A DNA stretch of 64,000 nucleotides, taken from positions 5,805,501 to 5,869,500 of the forward strand of contig NZ_CP033334.1 in the NCBI RefSeq assembly GCF_013170705.1, given 5' to 3'. The stretch comes from Mesorhizobium loti (GTDB lineage: Bacteria; Pseudomonadota; Alphaproteobacteria; Rhizobiales; Rhizobiaceae). Position 1 is the first letter of the stretch; every line of letters begins with the position of its first letter. The notes under the pieces are model-generated. The model worked only from the letters and a program-made list of their open reading frames with translations. It searched no databases and was not told where the DNA came from. Below, one piece after another: positions 45,154-53,595 of this stretch. The position numbers and the translations under genes were made by a program.

Positions 45154-47056
45154 CCTTGACGGCATGTCCCTGGGCGCCCTTGGCGATCTGGCCGGAATAG
45201 GATGCGCCGAGTTTGGCATTGGACGACAGGAGAACGTCGAACCCGGCTTCGACGGCCAGGGCATCCCTGGCGATCGGCACGCCCGAAATGGTGAAGGATG
45301 CTCCGGTGTTGAAGGCCAGATCGGAGGTCGGGCCGACGTTGCCGTAGGCGTGCTGCCAGCCCAGCATGCCGTGCAGGGCGGCCCCGGTCACCCCCGTGTC
45401 GAACTGGGTCGAAGCGCGAACGCCAAATGTCGAGAAGGTGTTTTCGGTCGTCGCCTTCTGTGCCGTCAGCGCCGAAGTCGCGCCGCCGGTTTCGGCGAAA
45501 CCATCGGTGTTCAGATGGACATAGGCGAGGTTGGCGAAGGGTTCGAAGGCATTGTGGCCGATGTCGAACCGGTAGGCCAGTTCGCTGAAAGCTTGCGCCG
45601 TCGTGGCATTGTAGTCGGCGGAGACCTGTTCGCTGAAGGCAGGAAAGACCACGCTGCGCCTGGTCTCGATGTCATGCCAGCCATAGATCGCGCCGGCGCG
45701 GAAACCGAACTGTCCCAGTTGCGTGCCGGCATAGACGCCGAGATTGTAGTTGTCGCTCGAACCGGATGAAGCCCGGTCGGTGACATCGAACCTCGAATGG
45801 CTGTAACCGCCGAGCACGCCAAGCCGCCAGCTTCCAACCGGTGCGTCGGCGCCACCGATGAACCCTGTCGTGTTGCGGCCGAAGGCCGCGGCATCGCCGG
45901 AACCGTTCGTATCGCCCGTCATTGCCAGCGCCTGGCTCCAGATCACGATGCCATCGGCATTGGCGGGCGCGGCATGCACGCCGCCGGCATCGATGCTGGC
46001 GGTTGTCAGGACCGGTGCGGAGACCGCATCGAAGGCGGAGCGAATTCGGCTGCTGGCGGCATCCCGCGCGAAGCGGCTGTCCTCCACCAGAGCGCCGCTG
46101 ATGTCGGTGTGGATCTCGCCGGAAAGCGCGTTTCCATAGGGACGCAGATAGCGATAGAAACCGACCGCCTCCACGGTGGGGTCACTCTCCAGCGCTTCCC
46201 GATTGAGGATGTACATCGACCAACCGTCCTTCGTCTGGTTGAAGGAAAGCCCTTCGACTTCCTGTTCGCGGCCGATGTTCAGACTGCCCAGATTCTCGAC
46301 TTCGCCGGTCTTGAGGTTCGCCCGGTAGATGATCTTCTGGTCATTGTCGGTCGAAAAATACATCCAGCCGTCCAGAAGCTTGCCGCCCTGTGCCTGGTCG
46401 ATGGTGTGCGTCAGCGGGATGTATTCCTTGAAGCTCCAATCCGACAGATTGTAGACCGCTATCTCCGTCGCGTTCTCATAGGCCATGCCGTAGCCGAGGC
46501 CGTTCTTGGCATCGACGGCCACCCAGCTGGCAATATCATGGATGCCATGGGGCGGATTGAGCGAAAATGCCTGACCGGTGAAGCTCAGGTCACTCGCGCG
46601 ATACACCGCGAAAACCGGGTTTTCGTATTTGCCCCCGGTGACTGGGTCGCGCTGGCTCGAGTCCAGCGAAATATAGAGAAGCCCGTCGGCATAATCGATG
46701 TCGCCGATGTGGTTCAGCCCGATATCGGAATATTGGGACGGAAGCTTGAGGACATCGGGAATGGCGGGCGAGACAGTCAGGGACGGGTTATAGTTCCTGT
46801 CAGTGCGCTCGAGAATATTGGTGCCGGAGAAATACCAGTTCGTGCCGTCCGTCGTCACGCCCTGTTGCTTCGCGGATATCGCGTCGCCGGTGAAGGTCGT
46901 CTTCTCGACCATGATCCAGGGTTCGACGGCAAACGCCGGCACCGATGTCATGGCGAGCGCGCTGGACAGAACGATGCAGGAGGCTATGGTTTTCGGAAGA
47001 CAGGCCGTCCCCTTGAGGGCGGCTTTGCTGGCGTGATCGATCATCTTGGAAGACAT
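45131..47056 (-). CDS. Autotransporter with a beta-propeller-like passenger
   Basis: 641 residues. A signal peptide ends near A-F-A about residue 43. The passenger (about 45-330) looks like a beta-propeller: repeated blade-like strands with G-L-L-Y-I-S-L, W-V-A-V-D, G-W-M-Y-F-S-T-D and Y-R-A-N-L-K-T-G motifs. After a linker, the final about 260 residues form an autotransporter beta-barrel ending in F-D-L-K-L, an outer-membrane C-terminal pattern. A propeller in place of the usual beta-helix is uncommon. Start at 47056 chosen for signal-peptide length; a further ATG at 47044 is possible. Function unknown; surface binding or lyase activity is conceivable. Confidence 0.8.
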   Translation of the reverse strand: MSSKMIDHASKAALKGTACLPKTIASCIVLSSALAMTSVPAFAVEPWIMVEKTTFTGDAISAKQQGVTTDGTNWYFSGTNILERTDRNYNPSLTVSPAIPDVLKLPSQYSDIGLNHIGDIDYADGLLYISLDSSQRDPVTGGKYENPVFAVYRASDLSFTGQAFSLNPPHGIHDIASWVAVDAKNGLGYGMAYENATEIAVYNLSDWSFKEYIPLTHTIDQAQGGKLLDGWMYFSTDNDQKIIYRANLKTGEVENLGSLNIGREQEVEGLSFNQTKDGWSMYILNREALESDPTVEAVGFYRYLRPYGNALSGEIHTDISGALVEDSRFARDAASSRIRSAFDAVSAPVLTTASIDAGGVHAAPANADGIVIWSQALAMTGDTNGSGDAAAFGRNTTGFIGGADAPVGSWRLGVLGGYSHSRFDVTDRASSGSSDNYNLGVYAGTQLGQFGFRAGAIYGWHDIETRRSVVFPAFSEQVSADYNATTAQAFSELAYRFDIGHNAFEPFANLAYVHLNTDGFAETGGATSALTAQKATTENTFSTFGVRASTQFDTGVTGAALHGMLGWQHAYGNVGPTSDLAFNTGASFTISGVPIARDALAVEAGFDVLLSSNAKLGASYSGQIAKGAQGHAVKVSFDLKL

Positions 47057-47251
47057 TTCTGACGCGTTCCTGTTGGTGTTTGTAATCGACGGCTCGACGC
47101 GCACGACATCGACCAACGACGCTGGCAACCGCCGGCGATGGCAAGACACGAGGTTTTGTGGCTCTTCGGGTGCTATCTGCGCTGTGGTTCGTCGATCGCT
47201 CTGGTGGAGAGTTCAACGATGTGCTCACTAGGGCGGGGACGTGACAATCAT

Positions 47252-48040
47252 ATGAATAATGGGAATAGTATGAAGAATTCAGCCCCTCTCTCTCGGGCGT
47301 CCCGGATGACGTCGCGCATGGCCGGCTCGTCGCATTCCGGTCTTCACGGCAGACTGCTCAATGAGATCGGCCTCAGCATCGTGCGTGGCGAACTGATTCC
47401 CGGCGACCAGTTGCCGAATGGCGACGATTGGAGCGCCTCTTATGGCGCGAGCCGCACGGGCCTGCGTGAAGTCGTCAAGGTTCTGGCTGGCAAGGGCATG
47501 GTGGAAATGCGCCCCCGGACCGGGACCAGGGTGCGCCCGCGCAAGTATTGGAACTTCCTCGATCCCGATGTGCTCTTGTGGCGCTTCGGCTCGAGAACGA
47601 CAGCAGAGGAGGCACGTTCCCTGTTCGAGCTGCGCCGCGCGATCGAACCGACAGCCGGGGCCTTGGCGGCGCAGCGCGCCAGCCCGGAGCAGATCGCCGA
47701 TTTGCGGGCAATCCTCGAAGAGATGGAACAGGCCGGTGATGACGGCGAACGTTTCGCTGTGCCGGATCTGGCTTTCCACCAGGCGATCCTGCACATGTCG
47801 GGCAACGAGTTGATCGGTTCGCTCGCCGCTTTGATCGAGACCGCGCTGGTGATCAGCTTCCGGCTTTCGGACGACAACCCAGCCGGTCAGCGCCATTCGC
47901 TCAGCCTGCATCGGCAGATTGTCGAGAATATCGAAAAGCGCGACTCGGTAGCCACCAGCAAGGTGCTGATCGACCTGCTGGACGGAGCGGAAGAGGATGT
48001 GCGGCGTTCCCTCGCCGCCAGGCTCGGCAGACAGAAGTAG
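47252..48040 (+). CDS. GntR/FadR-family transcriptional regulator
   Basis: 262 residues: an N-terminal winged helix (I-V-R-G-E-L-I-P-G-D-Q-L-P then S-R-T-G-L-R-E-V-V-K-V-L) and an FCD-type all-alpha ligand domain with the metal-site pattern D-L-A-F-H and later H-R-Q-I-V. ATGs at 47252 and 47270 are both possible. It is divergent from the autotransporter gene across about 195 bp and may control it or dhaKL. The usual effectors of FCD proteins are sugar acids and small organic acids. Confidence 0.83.
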   Translation: MNNGNSMKNSAPLSRASRMTSRMAGSSHSGLHGRLLNEIGLSIVRGELIPGDQLPNGDDWSASYGASRTGLREVVKVLAGKGMVEMRPRTGTRVRPRKYWNFLDPDVLLWRFGSRTTAEEARSLFELRRAIEPTAGALAAQRASPEQIADLRAILEEMEQAGDDGERFAVPDLAFHQAILHMSGNELIGSLAALIETALVISFRLSDDNPAGQRHSLSLHRQIVENIEKRDSVATSKVLIDLLDGAEEDVRRSLAARLGRQK

Positions 48041-48102
48041 GCCGGCATCGCAGCATGCACGGCGCGGAACAAGCCCGCCCGGCTATGCCACGGGCCCGCG
48101 GC

Positions 48103-48546
48103 TCATGCAGGCTTCACCGCGTCGAGCCTGTTGATCGCCTCGACATTGCCCGCCGATGGCCCCTTTTCGTCGAACTCGGAGGCAAGCCACGTGTCGACGA
48201 TCGCCTTGGCCAATTCCGGGCCGATGACGCGGGCGCCCATGGTGATGATCTGGGCGTTGTTGGATTTCACGGCGCGCTCGGCCGAATAAGTATCGTGGGT
48301 GAGCGCGGCGCGGATCCCCGGCACCTTGTTGGCAGAGATCGATACGCCGATGCCGGTGCCGCAGAACAGGATGCCGCGATCGTTCTCGCCGTCGATGATG
48401 GTCTGGGCGAGTTTTTGCGAGAGGTCGGCATAGTAGCCGGCCTGGCTGAGATCACTGACCGTCAGGCCGGATTTGGTGGCAAGGTGTGCGGCGATGACAT
48501 CGAGCAGCGGCTTGCCGGCGCTGTCGGCTCCGATGGCTATTCTCAT
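48103..48546 (-). CDS. rpiB: RpiB-family sugar-phosphate isomerase (EryI-like)
   Basis: 147 residues of the RpiB/LacAB family with G-A-D-S-A-G near the start, the catalytic [12 protein letters not shown] loop and R-A-A-L-T-H-D. It is transcribed last in deoR-tpiA-rpiB, 26 bp behind tpiA. In the Brucella erythritol pathway the equivalent pair EryH (TpiA-like) and EryI (RpiB-like) converts tetrulose-4-phosphate to erythrose-4-phosphate, and the same gene order is seen here. Ordinary ribose-5-phosphate isomerase activity is the alternative. Confidence 0.86.
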   Translation of the reverse strand: MRIAIGADSAGKPLLDVIAAHLATKSGLTVSDLSQAGYYADLSQKLAQTIIDGENDRGILFCGTGIGVSISANKVPGIRAALTHDTYSAERAVKSNNAQIITMGARVIGPELAKAIVDTWLASEFDEKGPSAGNVEAINRLDAVKPA

Positions 48547-48572
48547 GGTTTCCCTTTCGTGTTTGGATGATT

Positions 48573-49331
48573 TCAGATCGCCGCCGAAGCGCGGCCGAGG
48601 ATGTCGATGTAGCCATCCGCCTGCCAGGCGGAGCGGCCGATGAAGAGCCCATCGATATTGGGCTGACCGATCAGCTCGGCGGCATTGCCGGGATTGACGG
48701 AGCCGCCATAGAGCACGGGCGGCACGGACGGCAGCAGGCCGCCGGCGACCTTCTTGATCAACCTCTGCTGCTTGTCGGCATAGTCGGAGCCGGCCGGAAT
48801 GCCCCTGTCGCCGATCGCCCAGACAGGCTCATAGGCGAACAGGATTTTCGCGCCCTTCGCCTCGCCCTCGAGGAATTGCAGAGCGCCCTCGACCTGGGCG
48901 CTCAACACGGCATCGGCCTTGCCGCCTTCACGCTCGGCCAGCGTCTCGCCGACGCAGATCAGCGGTATCAATCCGTGCTTCACGGCGGCCGCCGTCTTCA
49001 GGCCGACAGCATGATCGGTCTCGCCGAAATGCTCGCGCCGTTCGCTGTGGCCGAGCTCGACCAGATCGAGTCCGCAATCCCTCAGCATCAGCGGCGAGAT
49101 CTCGCCGGTCCAGGCCCCGGCATCGGCCCAATGCATGTTCTGAGCGCCGACCTTGACGCGCGTCGCCGACAGCGCTTGCTTGACCTCGCGCACCGCCGTG
49201 AAAGGCGGGATGACGAAAGGCTGGATGCGGTCATCGAAGCCTGGGATGAAACCGGCCACGCGCTCAGCGAAAGCCATCGCCTCGGCGAGCGTCTTGTTCA
49301 TCTTCCAGCTTGTGCCGACCCAGTAAACCAC
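48573..49331 (-). CDS. tpiA: Triosephosphate isomerase-like protein (EryH-like)
   Basis: 252 residues of the TIM family. Conserved blocks are G-T-S-W-K-M-N-K-T at the start (S replaces the more common N in G-N-W-K), G-H-S-E-R-R-E-H-F with the catalytic histidine, A-Y-E-P-V-W-A-I-G with the catalytic glutamate and Y-G-G-S-V at the phosphate end. The G-T-S-W-K-M variant start is seen in second-copy TpiA proteins of ery loci. The GTG at 49331 has AAGGAG nine bases upstream. Operon: deoR, tpiA, rpiB. Confidence 0.87.
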   Translation of the reverse strand: MVYWVGTSWKMNKTLAEAMAFAERVAGFIPGFDDRIQPFVIPPFTAVREVKQALSATRVKVGAQNMHWADAGAWTGEISPLMLRDCGLDLVELGHSERREHFGETDHAVGLKTAAAVKHGLIPLICVGETLAEREGGKADAVLSAQVEGALQFLEGEAKGAKILFAYEPVWAIGDRGIPAGSDYADKQQRLIKKVAGGLLPSVPPVLYGGSVNPGNAAELIGQPNIDGLFIGRSAWQADGYIDILGRASAAI

Positions 49332-49379
49332 GCGTACTGCTCCTTGCTTTTGTCCAGCGATCAGCTGCCGCCTTCGGGA

Positions 49380-50150
49380 TCATGATCCCTTGTCGATCAC
49401 CGTCAGCGACACGCCGGCGGCATCCAGCGCGGCACGCATCGCCGGCTCGGGCGCGCGGCCGGTGAAGACCGCGTCGAACGCGCTGAGATCGGTGAGGAAG
49501 TGCAGCGCCGTGCGGCCGAACTTGCCGTGATCGACCAGCAGATATTTGCGGGTCGCCGCCGCCATCATCAGCCGCTTGGCCTGCACCACTTCCTGGTCCT
49601 GGTGGAAGGCGGAAGCGCCGTGAATGGCGGAGGAGGACAGGAAGGCGACGTCGGCACGCAGCGATTTGAGCGACGCCTCGGCCAGCAGGCCGAAGAAGCC
49701 GTGGAACTTCTTGCTGTACTGGCCGCCGAGCGCGATGAGGCTGATGCCGCCCGCGCCTGCCAGATCCTGGATGACGGCCAGATTGTTGGTGATCACGGTC
49801 AGCGGCCGCAGATCGGCGAGATGCCGCGCAATGCCGCCAGCCGTCGAGCCATCGTCGATGATCACGGTCTGGCCGGGCTCGATCATGCCCACGGCGGCAG
49901 CCGCAAGGCGCTGCTTTTCCTCGGTCGCCTGCTTCTGGCGGTAGCGAAAATCGCTTTCGAACAAACCGCTCGGCTGGATCGAGGCGCCGCCGCGCACCTT
50001 GCGCAAGAAGCCGCTTTCCTCAAGCTCGTCGAGGTCGCGGTGCACGGTCATCTTGGAGACGCCAAAGAGCAAAGCCAAGTCGTCGACGCCGGCCTGACCG
50101 GCGTCCATCAGAAACTCCATGATCCCTTGACGCCTGATATCGCTCTTCAT
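49380..50150 (-). CDS. DeoR-family repressor (EryR-like)
   Basis: 256 residues: a DeoR helix-turn-helix (F-G-V-S-K-M-T-V-H-R-D-L-D-E-L) followed by a sugar-phosphate-binding domain with V-I-I-D-D-G-S-T near residue 100. Start at the ATG 50150; an upstream GTG at 50207 adds residues unlike the family. First gene of deoR-tpiA-rpiB and divergent from fba, so it is expected to control both. The position matches the DeoR regulator of Brucella and rhizobial ery loci. Confidence 0.86.
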   Translation of the reverse strand: MKSDIRRQGIMEFLMDAGQAGVDDLALLFGVSKMTVHRDLDELEESGFLRKVRGGASIQPSGLFESDFRYRQKQATEEKQRLAAAAVGMIEPGQTVIIDDGSTAGGIARHLADLRPLTVITNNLAVIQDLAGAGGISLIALGGQYSKKFHGFFGLLAEASLKSLRADVAFLSSSAIHGASAFHQDQEVVQAKRLMMAAATRKYLLVDHGKFGRTALHFLTDLSAFDAVFTGRAPEPAMRAALDAAGVSLTVIDKGS

Positions 50151-50421
50151 TGCCGCTGACCGCCAACGCCGAAGCGTGGCTCCCTGATCGAACTCAAATG
50201 ATAACACCTATCGTCGCAAAAGTGACAGACATTTTGTGATAATGGGACAACTTCTTGGGATATTTCGCTTGCCCTGATCGCGGCGCTGTAACAAGAATTG
50301 CGGCCGGGACGGTCCGTCACGGTTGCGGTTGCGCCGAAATCCGGCCAGAAGCATCGGGGGCTGGACGATGCGCGGACAGTCCGCAACCACAGGTTCGAAA
50401 CCAGATACGGGAGACTATTCG
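50151..50421. promoter_or_regulatory. Divergent control region between deoR and fba
   Basis: About 270 bp without a gene, containing an AT-richer core around 50200-50270. There three related half-sites, GTGACA, GTGATA and GGGACA, occur at about 50222, 50235 and 50243 with roughly ten-base spacing, suggesting phased binding on one helix face. Candidate DeoR operators; no promoter stands out clearly. Confidence 0.35.
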
Positions 50422-51486
50422 TTGGCTCGCATCACACTGAGACAATTGCTCGATCACGCCGCCGAATACGGCTATGGCGTGCCGGCCTTCAACATGAACA
50501 ACATGGAACAGGGCCTCGCCATCATGGAGGCGGCGGAAGAGACCAAATCGCCTGTCATCCTGCAGGCAAGCCGCGGTGCGCGCGCCTATGCCAATGACGT
50601 GGTGCTGGCCAAGCTGATCGACGCGCTGGTCGAGATCCACCCCGACATCCCGGTCTGCATGCATCTCGACCATGGCAATAACGAAGCCACCTGCGTCACC
50701 GCGATCCAGTACGGCTTCACCTCGGTGATGATGGACGGCTCACTCAAGGAGGACGGCAAGTCGCCGGCCGACTACGCCTATAATTCGGGCATCACCAAGC
50801 GCGTCGTCGACATGGCGCATTGGGGCGGCGTCTCTGTCGAAGGCGAGATCGGCGTGCTGGGCTCACTGGAGAGCGGCGGCGGCGAGCAGGAGGACGGCCA
50901 CGGCGTCGAAGGCGCGATCAGCCACGACCAGCTTTTGACCGATCCCGAGCAGGCTGTACAGTTCGTCAAGGACACTCATGTCGATGCGCTGGCGGTGGCC
51001 ATGGGCACCAGCCACGGCGCCTACAAATTCTCGCGCAAGCCGGATGGCGCGGTGCTGGCGATGAACGTCATCGAGGAGATCCACCGCCGCCTGCCCAACA
51101 TGCATCTGGTCATGCACGGCTCGTCCTCCGTGCCGGAGGAGTTGCAGGAGATCATCAACAAATATGGCGGCCAGATGAAGCCGACCTGGGGCGTGCCGGT
51201 GGAAGAAATCCAGCGCGGCATCAAGCACGGCGTGCGCAAGATCAACATCGACACCGACAACCGGATGGCGCTGACCGGCGCGATCCGCAAGGTGCTGACG
51301 GAAAACCCGAGCGAGTTCGACCCGCGCAAATATCTGACGCCGGCGATGGCGGCGATGCGCAAGCTCTGCAAGGAGCGCTTCGAGCAGTTCGGCACCGCCG
51401 GCAACGCGCCGAAGATCAAGCCGCTGCCGGTCTCGGAGATGGCCAAGCGCTACAAATCGGGCAGCCTCGACCCGAAATTCGGCTGA
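50422..51486 (+). CDS. fba: Class II fructose/sedoheptulose-bisphosphate aldolase (Calvin-cycle subtype)
   Basis: 354 residues of the zinc-dependent class II aldolase family, CbbA/Calvin subtype by length and start. Zinc ligands appear in H-L-D-H-G near residue 83 and in later histidines (G-T-S-H-G and V-M-H-G-S-S); the cation-binding N-I-D-T-D lies near residue 275. I chose the TTG at 50422, which puts A-R-I-T-L-R at the N-terminus as in homologues and has GGGAG nine bases upstream. It cleaves fructose-1,6-bisphosphate, and this subtype can also join DHAP with erythrose-4-phosphate. Confidence 0.86.
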   Translation: MARITLRQLLDHAAEYGYGVPAFNMNNMEQGLAIMEAAEETKSPVILQASRGARAYANDVVLAKLIDALVEIHPDIPVCMHLDHGNNEATCVTAIQYGFTSVMMDGSLKEDGKSPADYAYNSGITKRVVDMAHWGGVSVEGEIGVLGSLESGGGEQEDGHGVEGAISHDQLLTDPEQAVQFVKDTHVDALAVAMGTSHGAYKFSRKPDGAVLAMNVIEEIHRRLPNMHLVMHGSSSVPEELQEIINKYGGQMKPTWGVPVEEIQRGIKHGVRKINIDTDNRMALTGAIRKVLTENPSEFDPRKYLTPAMAAMRKLCKERFEQFGTAGNAPKIKPLPVSEMAKRYKSGSLDPKFG

Positions 51487-51516
51487 GTCCCACCGACCGA
51501 AAACCTGGCTTCATCT

Positions 51517-51547
51517 TCGGGCAGGAGCCACACAGGCTCCTGCCCGA
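51517..51547. terminator. Terminator hairpin between fba and eryC
   Basis: A perfect 13-bp stem (TCGGGCAGGAGCC at 51517-51529 and GGCTCCTGCCCGA at 51535-51547) with the loop ACACA. It lies between the convergent fba and eryC stop codons. A T-run is weak on both sides. Confidence 0.75.
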
Positions 51548-51550
51548 TCT

Positions 51551-52492
51551 CTATTCGGCCCTTGGCAAAAGGCTGGGCCTGCCTGTCTCGATGAACGGCG
51601 CCCAATAGTCGACGGACTCGCGGATCATGGCCACCACCTGGTGGTCGACCGGCTCACGCTCACGGAACGACAGTTCGAGGCAGATCTCGTTGTTGGTGCC
51701 GCCGCCACGCCGCACCGTCTCCAGCAGCTTTTCCGGCGTGATGCGGCCGTCTCTGTTGTAGGCTGATGTGAAGGGCCAATGGCCGCCCTTGTTCATCGAC
51801 GACTGCTTGATGTGGATGATCGGCGACTTCCTGGGAAAGGCCCCGGCCCAGGCATAGGGGTCGATGTCGGCCGGATTGCTTGATGTGACGTCGCCGTGGT
51901 CGATGTCGACCATCATCTCGAGCGGAATGGCCATGCCCGCGGCGTCGATCGCGTCTTGCAACAGCCGGCAGTTCTCGATGGTGTGCCCGAACTCCCGCCC
52001 GACCGACATCGGCTCCCAGAACAGGTAGCTCAGGCCGGCCGCGCGGGCATGCTGGGCGACCTCGCGCCAGCAGTCCAGCGCGATGTCGAACAGCTGGGCG
52101 CGGCGTTCGGGATCGTCAAAGTCGCGATGGGTGAAGATGGCGAATTGCGTGCCCATGCCGCTGGCGCCAAGCTCGGCCGAGATGTCGGCGAAGGTCTTGA
52201 ACCAGTCGACATAGTAGCGGCGCACATCCGCGTCGGGGTGGCCGAAATGATTGAGCCGGCCGTAAGGGCCGGTCATGCCGGAGGTGACACGCACGCCGGT
52301 GCGGGAGAGTGCGCCGCGAAACAGGCGGACGAATTTGACGATCGTCGCCGCGGGCCAACCCGGATTGACGAATTCATGCGTGAGTTGCACGTCCCGGATG
52401 CCAATGTCGTAGGCGATGGTGTCGATCAGGTCAGCCGGATCGGCAAAACGGTTCACCAGCGGATTGGTGTTGAGGGAGAGCGTGAAGGCCAA
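51551..52492 (-). CDS. eryC: EryC-like tetrulose-phosphate isomerase (TIM-barrel)
   Basis: 313 residues of the AP-endonuclease-2-type sugar isomerase/epimerase fold. The N-terminal L-N-T-N-P-L-V-N-R-F, Q-L-T-H-E-F and G-P-Y-G-R-L-N-H-F-G-H-P segments closely resemble EryC of Brucella and rhizobia, which acts on a tetrulose-4-phosphate. Metal ligands are expected in W-E-P-M-S and M-V-D-I-D-H-G. A TTG start at 52492 with GAGGGAG upstream. It is the last gene of the long minus-strand operon, 44 bp behind the aldolase gene. Confidence 0.84.
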   Translation of the reverse strand: MAFTLSLNTNPLVNRFADPADLIDTIAYDIGIRDVQLTHEFVNPGWPAATIVKFVRLFRGALSRTGVRVTSGMTGPYGRLNHFGHPDADVRRYYVDWFKTFADISAELGASGMGTQFAIFTHRDFDDPERRAQLFDIALDCWREVAQHARAAGLSYLFWEPMSVGREFGHTIENCRLLQDAIDAAGMAIPLEMMVDIDHGDVTSSNPADIDPYAWAGAFPRKSPIIHIKQSSMNKGGHWPFTSAYNRDGRITPEKLLETVRRGGGTNNEICLELSFREREPVDHQVVAMIRESVDYWAPFIETGRPSLLPRAE

Positions 52493-52536
52493 GGCGCGCT
52501 CCCTCTTTCAGCGTTGGCTGGTGGCGAACAGTGCCG

Positions 52537-53595
52537 TCATTGCAACGTCGCCCCCTCGCGGTTGAGTTGCTGGCGGTATTTTTCGGCGTCCCAGTTCAAC
52601 AGTTCGGCATTCTCCTTAGGACTGAGATAATTGACGCGCGCCGCGCCATCGACGCGGGCGACGACGTCGGCCAGACAACGCGCCATCGCCTCGGCGCCGG
52701 CATTGGCGTCCCGGCGCATCAGCACGCCCTTGCCGGGAAACAGGAGGGACGTCGGCGCGGCTGCGGTGCGGGCGACGATCGCCGCCGCGTTCTCTCCGGG
52801 ACCGGCGATCACCGAGCCGACGCCAAGGAAGATGACATGATCCGGGTAGAGGCTGCCGGAAGCCGCGATGCGGCAACTGGCGAGGTCGGTCGCGACGTCA
52901 TGCGCGGCGGCCGACGCCGGCAGCCGGTAGTCGCTGCCGGCGGCGAGCCTCAGCAAAGCGTCGAGATCGGGGGCTGGGGCCGGCCGCGGCGGCCTCGCGA
53001 GCAGCCCGGTCACCCGTTGTAGAAGCAAGGCCGCTTCGGCGACCGTGTCGGCGGCGACCACCAGCCCATGATTGCCAAGCACGAGCACGTTGGTCGCAGG
53101 CTTCAGCCGCTCGGCGATCCCTTGCGCCAGCGGCAAGCCGGGCCTGCGATAGGGCACGAAGGCCCAATCGAGGCCGCGCAGGCGTTCCTCCAGCAGGGCT
53201 TCGGCATTGGCCTGCACGGCGATCGAGATCGTCTCGACGCAATGGACGTGGACGACGATCTTCTGCGGCAGCAGAGCATGTACCGTCGTCTCGATGGAGG
53301 GCCGCAGCTGGCGAGGATTGAGGTCCGCCAGCGTGAACTGACCGGCAGTCTCGGCCGCCGGGCTGCGCTGCGCCACGGCGTCCAGCAGCGGCGCCAGCGC
53401 GACCGGCACCATGATCTCATCGTCGCGCGCGTTCTTCAGCCAGGTGCCCGAGGCTTTGATCCACAGCACGCCGGCCTGCTTGATGGAGGTGTTGCCGCCG
53501 GCGCCCTGGACCAGCAGCGGATCGGCGCCGATACTGGCCGACAAGGAGCGCAGCATGCGGAATTCACTGGTTCCAGTATTGACGAGCCCCCCCAT
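52537..53595 (-). CDS. Class II aldolase/adducin-family protein
   Basis: 352 residues, longer than the usual about 210-residue fuculose-phosphate aldolases. The aldolase core holds V-Q-G-A-G-G-N-T-S near residue 27, the metal histidines in V-H-V-H-C and L-G-N-H-G-L-V-V; about 120 extra residues follow. It resembles the aldolase half of RhaD-type proteins rather than FucA. The ATG overlaps the stop of eryB (ATGA). A fucA-like aldolase is known in rhizobial erythritol loci, but its reaction there is unclear to me. Confidence 0.8.
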   Translation of the reverse strand: MGGLVNTGTSEFRMLRSLSASIGADPLLVQGAGGNTSIKQAGVLWIKASGTWLKNARDDEIMVPVALAPLLDAVAQRSPAAETAGQFTLADLNPRQLRPSIETTVHALLPQKIVVHVHCVETISIAVQANAEALLEERLRGLDWAFVPYRRPGLPLAQGIAERLKPATNVLVLGNHGLVVAADTVAEAALLLQRVTGLLARPPRPAPAPDLDALLRLAAGSDYRLPASAAAHDVATDLASCRIAASGSLYPDHVIFLGVGSVIAGPGENAAAIVARTAAAPTSLLFPGKGVLMRRDANAGAEAMARCLADVVARVDGAARVNYLSPKENAELLNWDAEKYRQQLNREGATLQ

